Assembly: GCA_964615795.1 (NCBI GenBank)
Contig: CAZTQR010000126.1
Span: 1-5,457 of the forward strand
DNA from: JADJAH01 sp964615795
GTDB lineage: Bacteria > Bacteroidota > Ignavibacteria > Tepidaquicellales > Tepidaquicellaceae
Direction: 5' to 3'
Length of the DNA stretch: 5,457 nt
Made by a program: the position numbers and the translations under genes. Shown piece by piece: positions 5,187-5,457 of this stretch (position 1 is its first letter; the number at the start of each line of letters is the position of its first letter). Under the pieces are notes generated by a model. It did no database searches, was not told the origin of the DNA, and saw only the letters and a list, made by a program, of their open reading frames with translations.

Positions 5187-5457
5187 ATATTAAGGTTAGA
5201 AGTTGCTTTGGGGCAGTCTGATATGTGACGGTTCCGACTGATCTGACGAAGCCGATTGCATACATTGATTGTATACAAAACACGGCTGCAAATGATGGGG
5301 CAATTTCAACACTTAAATTGTAATAGTCAATGCATATTACGAACTTTATTTAAACTTATACATAAAGTTACTTCGGCAGGTTTCAATTTGAAATTGTCGT
5401 CAGTTTAATTAAGTGATTCTGCATCCGGAGATAGATGATTGTCACGGTATTGGATTC
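5187..5457 (-). promoter_or_regulatory. AT-rich upstream region of the 1034-residue gene, promoter not pinpointed
   Basis: No gene is visible here. The transcript start for the gene at 5175 must lie here or beyond the edge. Weak candidates on the minus strand include TTGACT (5330-5325) without a good -10 box, TACAAT (5273-5268) without a good -35 box, and TAAGTTTA near 5360-5350, which is close to the Bacteroidota TAnnTTTG box but has no TTG at the usual distance. A near-perfect direct repeat (5254-5276) and AAATTG palindromes (5301-5320, 5381-5396) may be operator-like. None is firm. Confidence 0.3.
5254..5276. repeat. 10-nt near-perfect direct repeat upstream of the 1034-residue gene
   Basis: GATTGCATAC (5254-5263) and GATTGTATAC (5267-5276) differ at one base and are separated by ATT, giving a period of 13 bp. 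The second copy contains the palindrome GTATAC. They lie about 80-100 bp before the start codon, where a regulator could act, but no known operator is recognised. Confidence 0.4.

Noticed and set aside
5386..5457. Minus-strand frame open from the right edge for about 24 codons, possible tail of an upstream gene
   Set aside because: Another frame is also open for a similar length, no motif is recognisable, and no terminator follows. The evidence is too weak to call a partial gene.

Overview
The window looks like accessory, surface- or secretion-related DNA from a bacterium of the Bacteroidota/Chlorobi/Ignavibacteria side of the FCB group. The main reason is the C-terminus of the one complete gene, a textbook type IX secretion (T9SS, Por) type A sorting domain with the NYPNPFNPST motif. 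Motifs of this style are especially common in Ignavibacteria-like genomes, but the exact phylum is an inference.

All convincing coding sequence is on the minus strand. Reading in the direction of transcription, from right to left: (1) 5457-5176 is an AT-rich leader with short repeats and a strong Shine-Dalgarno sequence. (2) 5175-2071 is a complete 1034-residue secreted protein. It consists of a signal peptide, a six-Asp-box beta-propeller (sialidase/BNR-like), two tandem Ig-like modules, a glutamine-amidotransferase-like (flavodoxin-type) domain and a T9SS sorting domain. (3) About 80 nt past its stop, at 1992-1954, lies a good intrinsic terminator. (4) 2070-1374 is a 697-bp gap without a convincing gene. 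Its core, 1561-1772, is a nested palindromic element with imperfect 28-nt terminal inverted repeats and several internal hairpins, followed by another perfect 12-bp hairpin at 1782-1809. (5) A possible sigma70-type promoter at 1449-1421 precedes (6) a second secreted beta-propeller gene, which starts at 1373 and runs off the left edge after 457 codons. This gene is absent from simple complete-ORF lists because its stop lies outside the window.

The two genes are tandem paralogues. Their propellers align almost without gaps, are more than half identical by eye, and match blade for blade, including two conserved cysteines and long identical blocks. They have different N-termini and different translation-initiation signals, and a terminator lies between them, so they are probably separate transcription units. 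They are most simply read as duplicated T9SS cargo proteins exported to the cell surface or medium. No enzymatic activity can be assigned: the Asp boxes show the fold, not sialidase catalysis, and the amidotransferase-like domain contains no cysteine.

The least explained object is the palindromic element between the genes. It could be a MITE-like or REP-like dispersed repeat, or a structured RNA or bidirectional terminator. A genome-wide copy search would decide.
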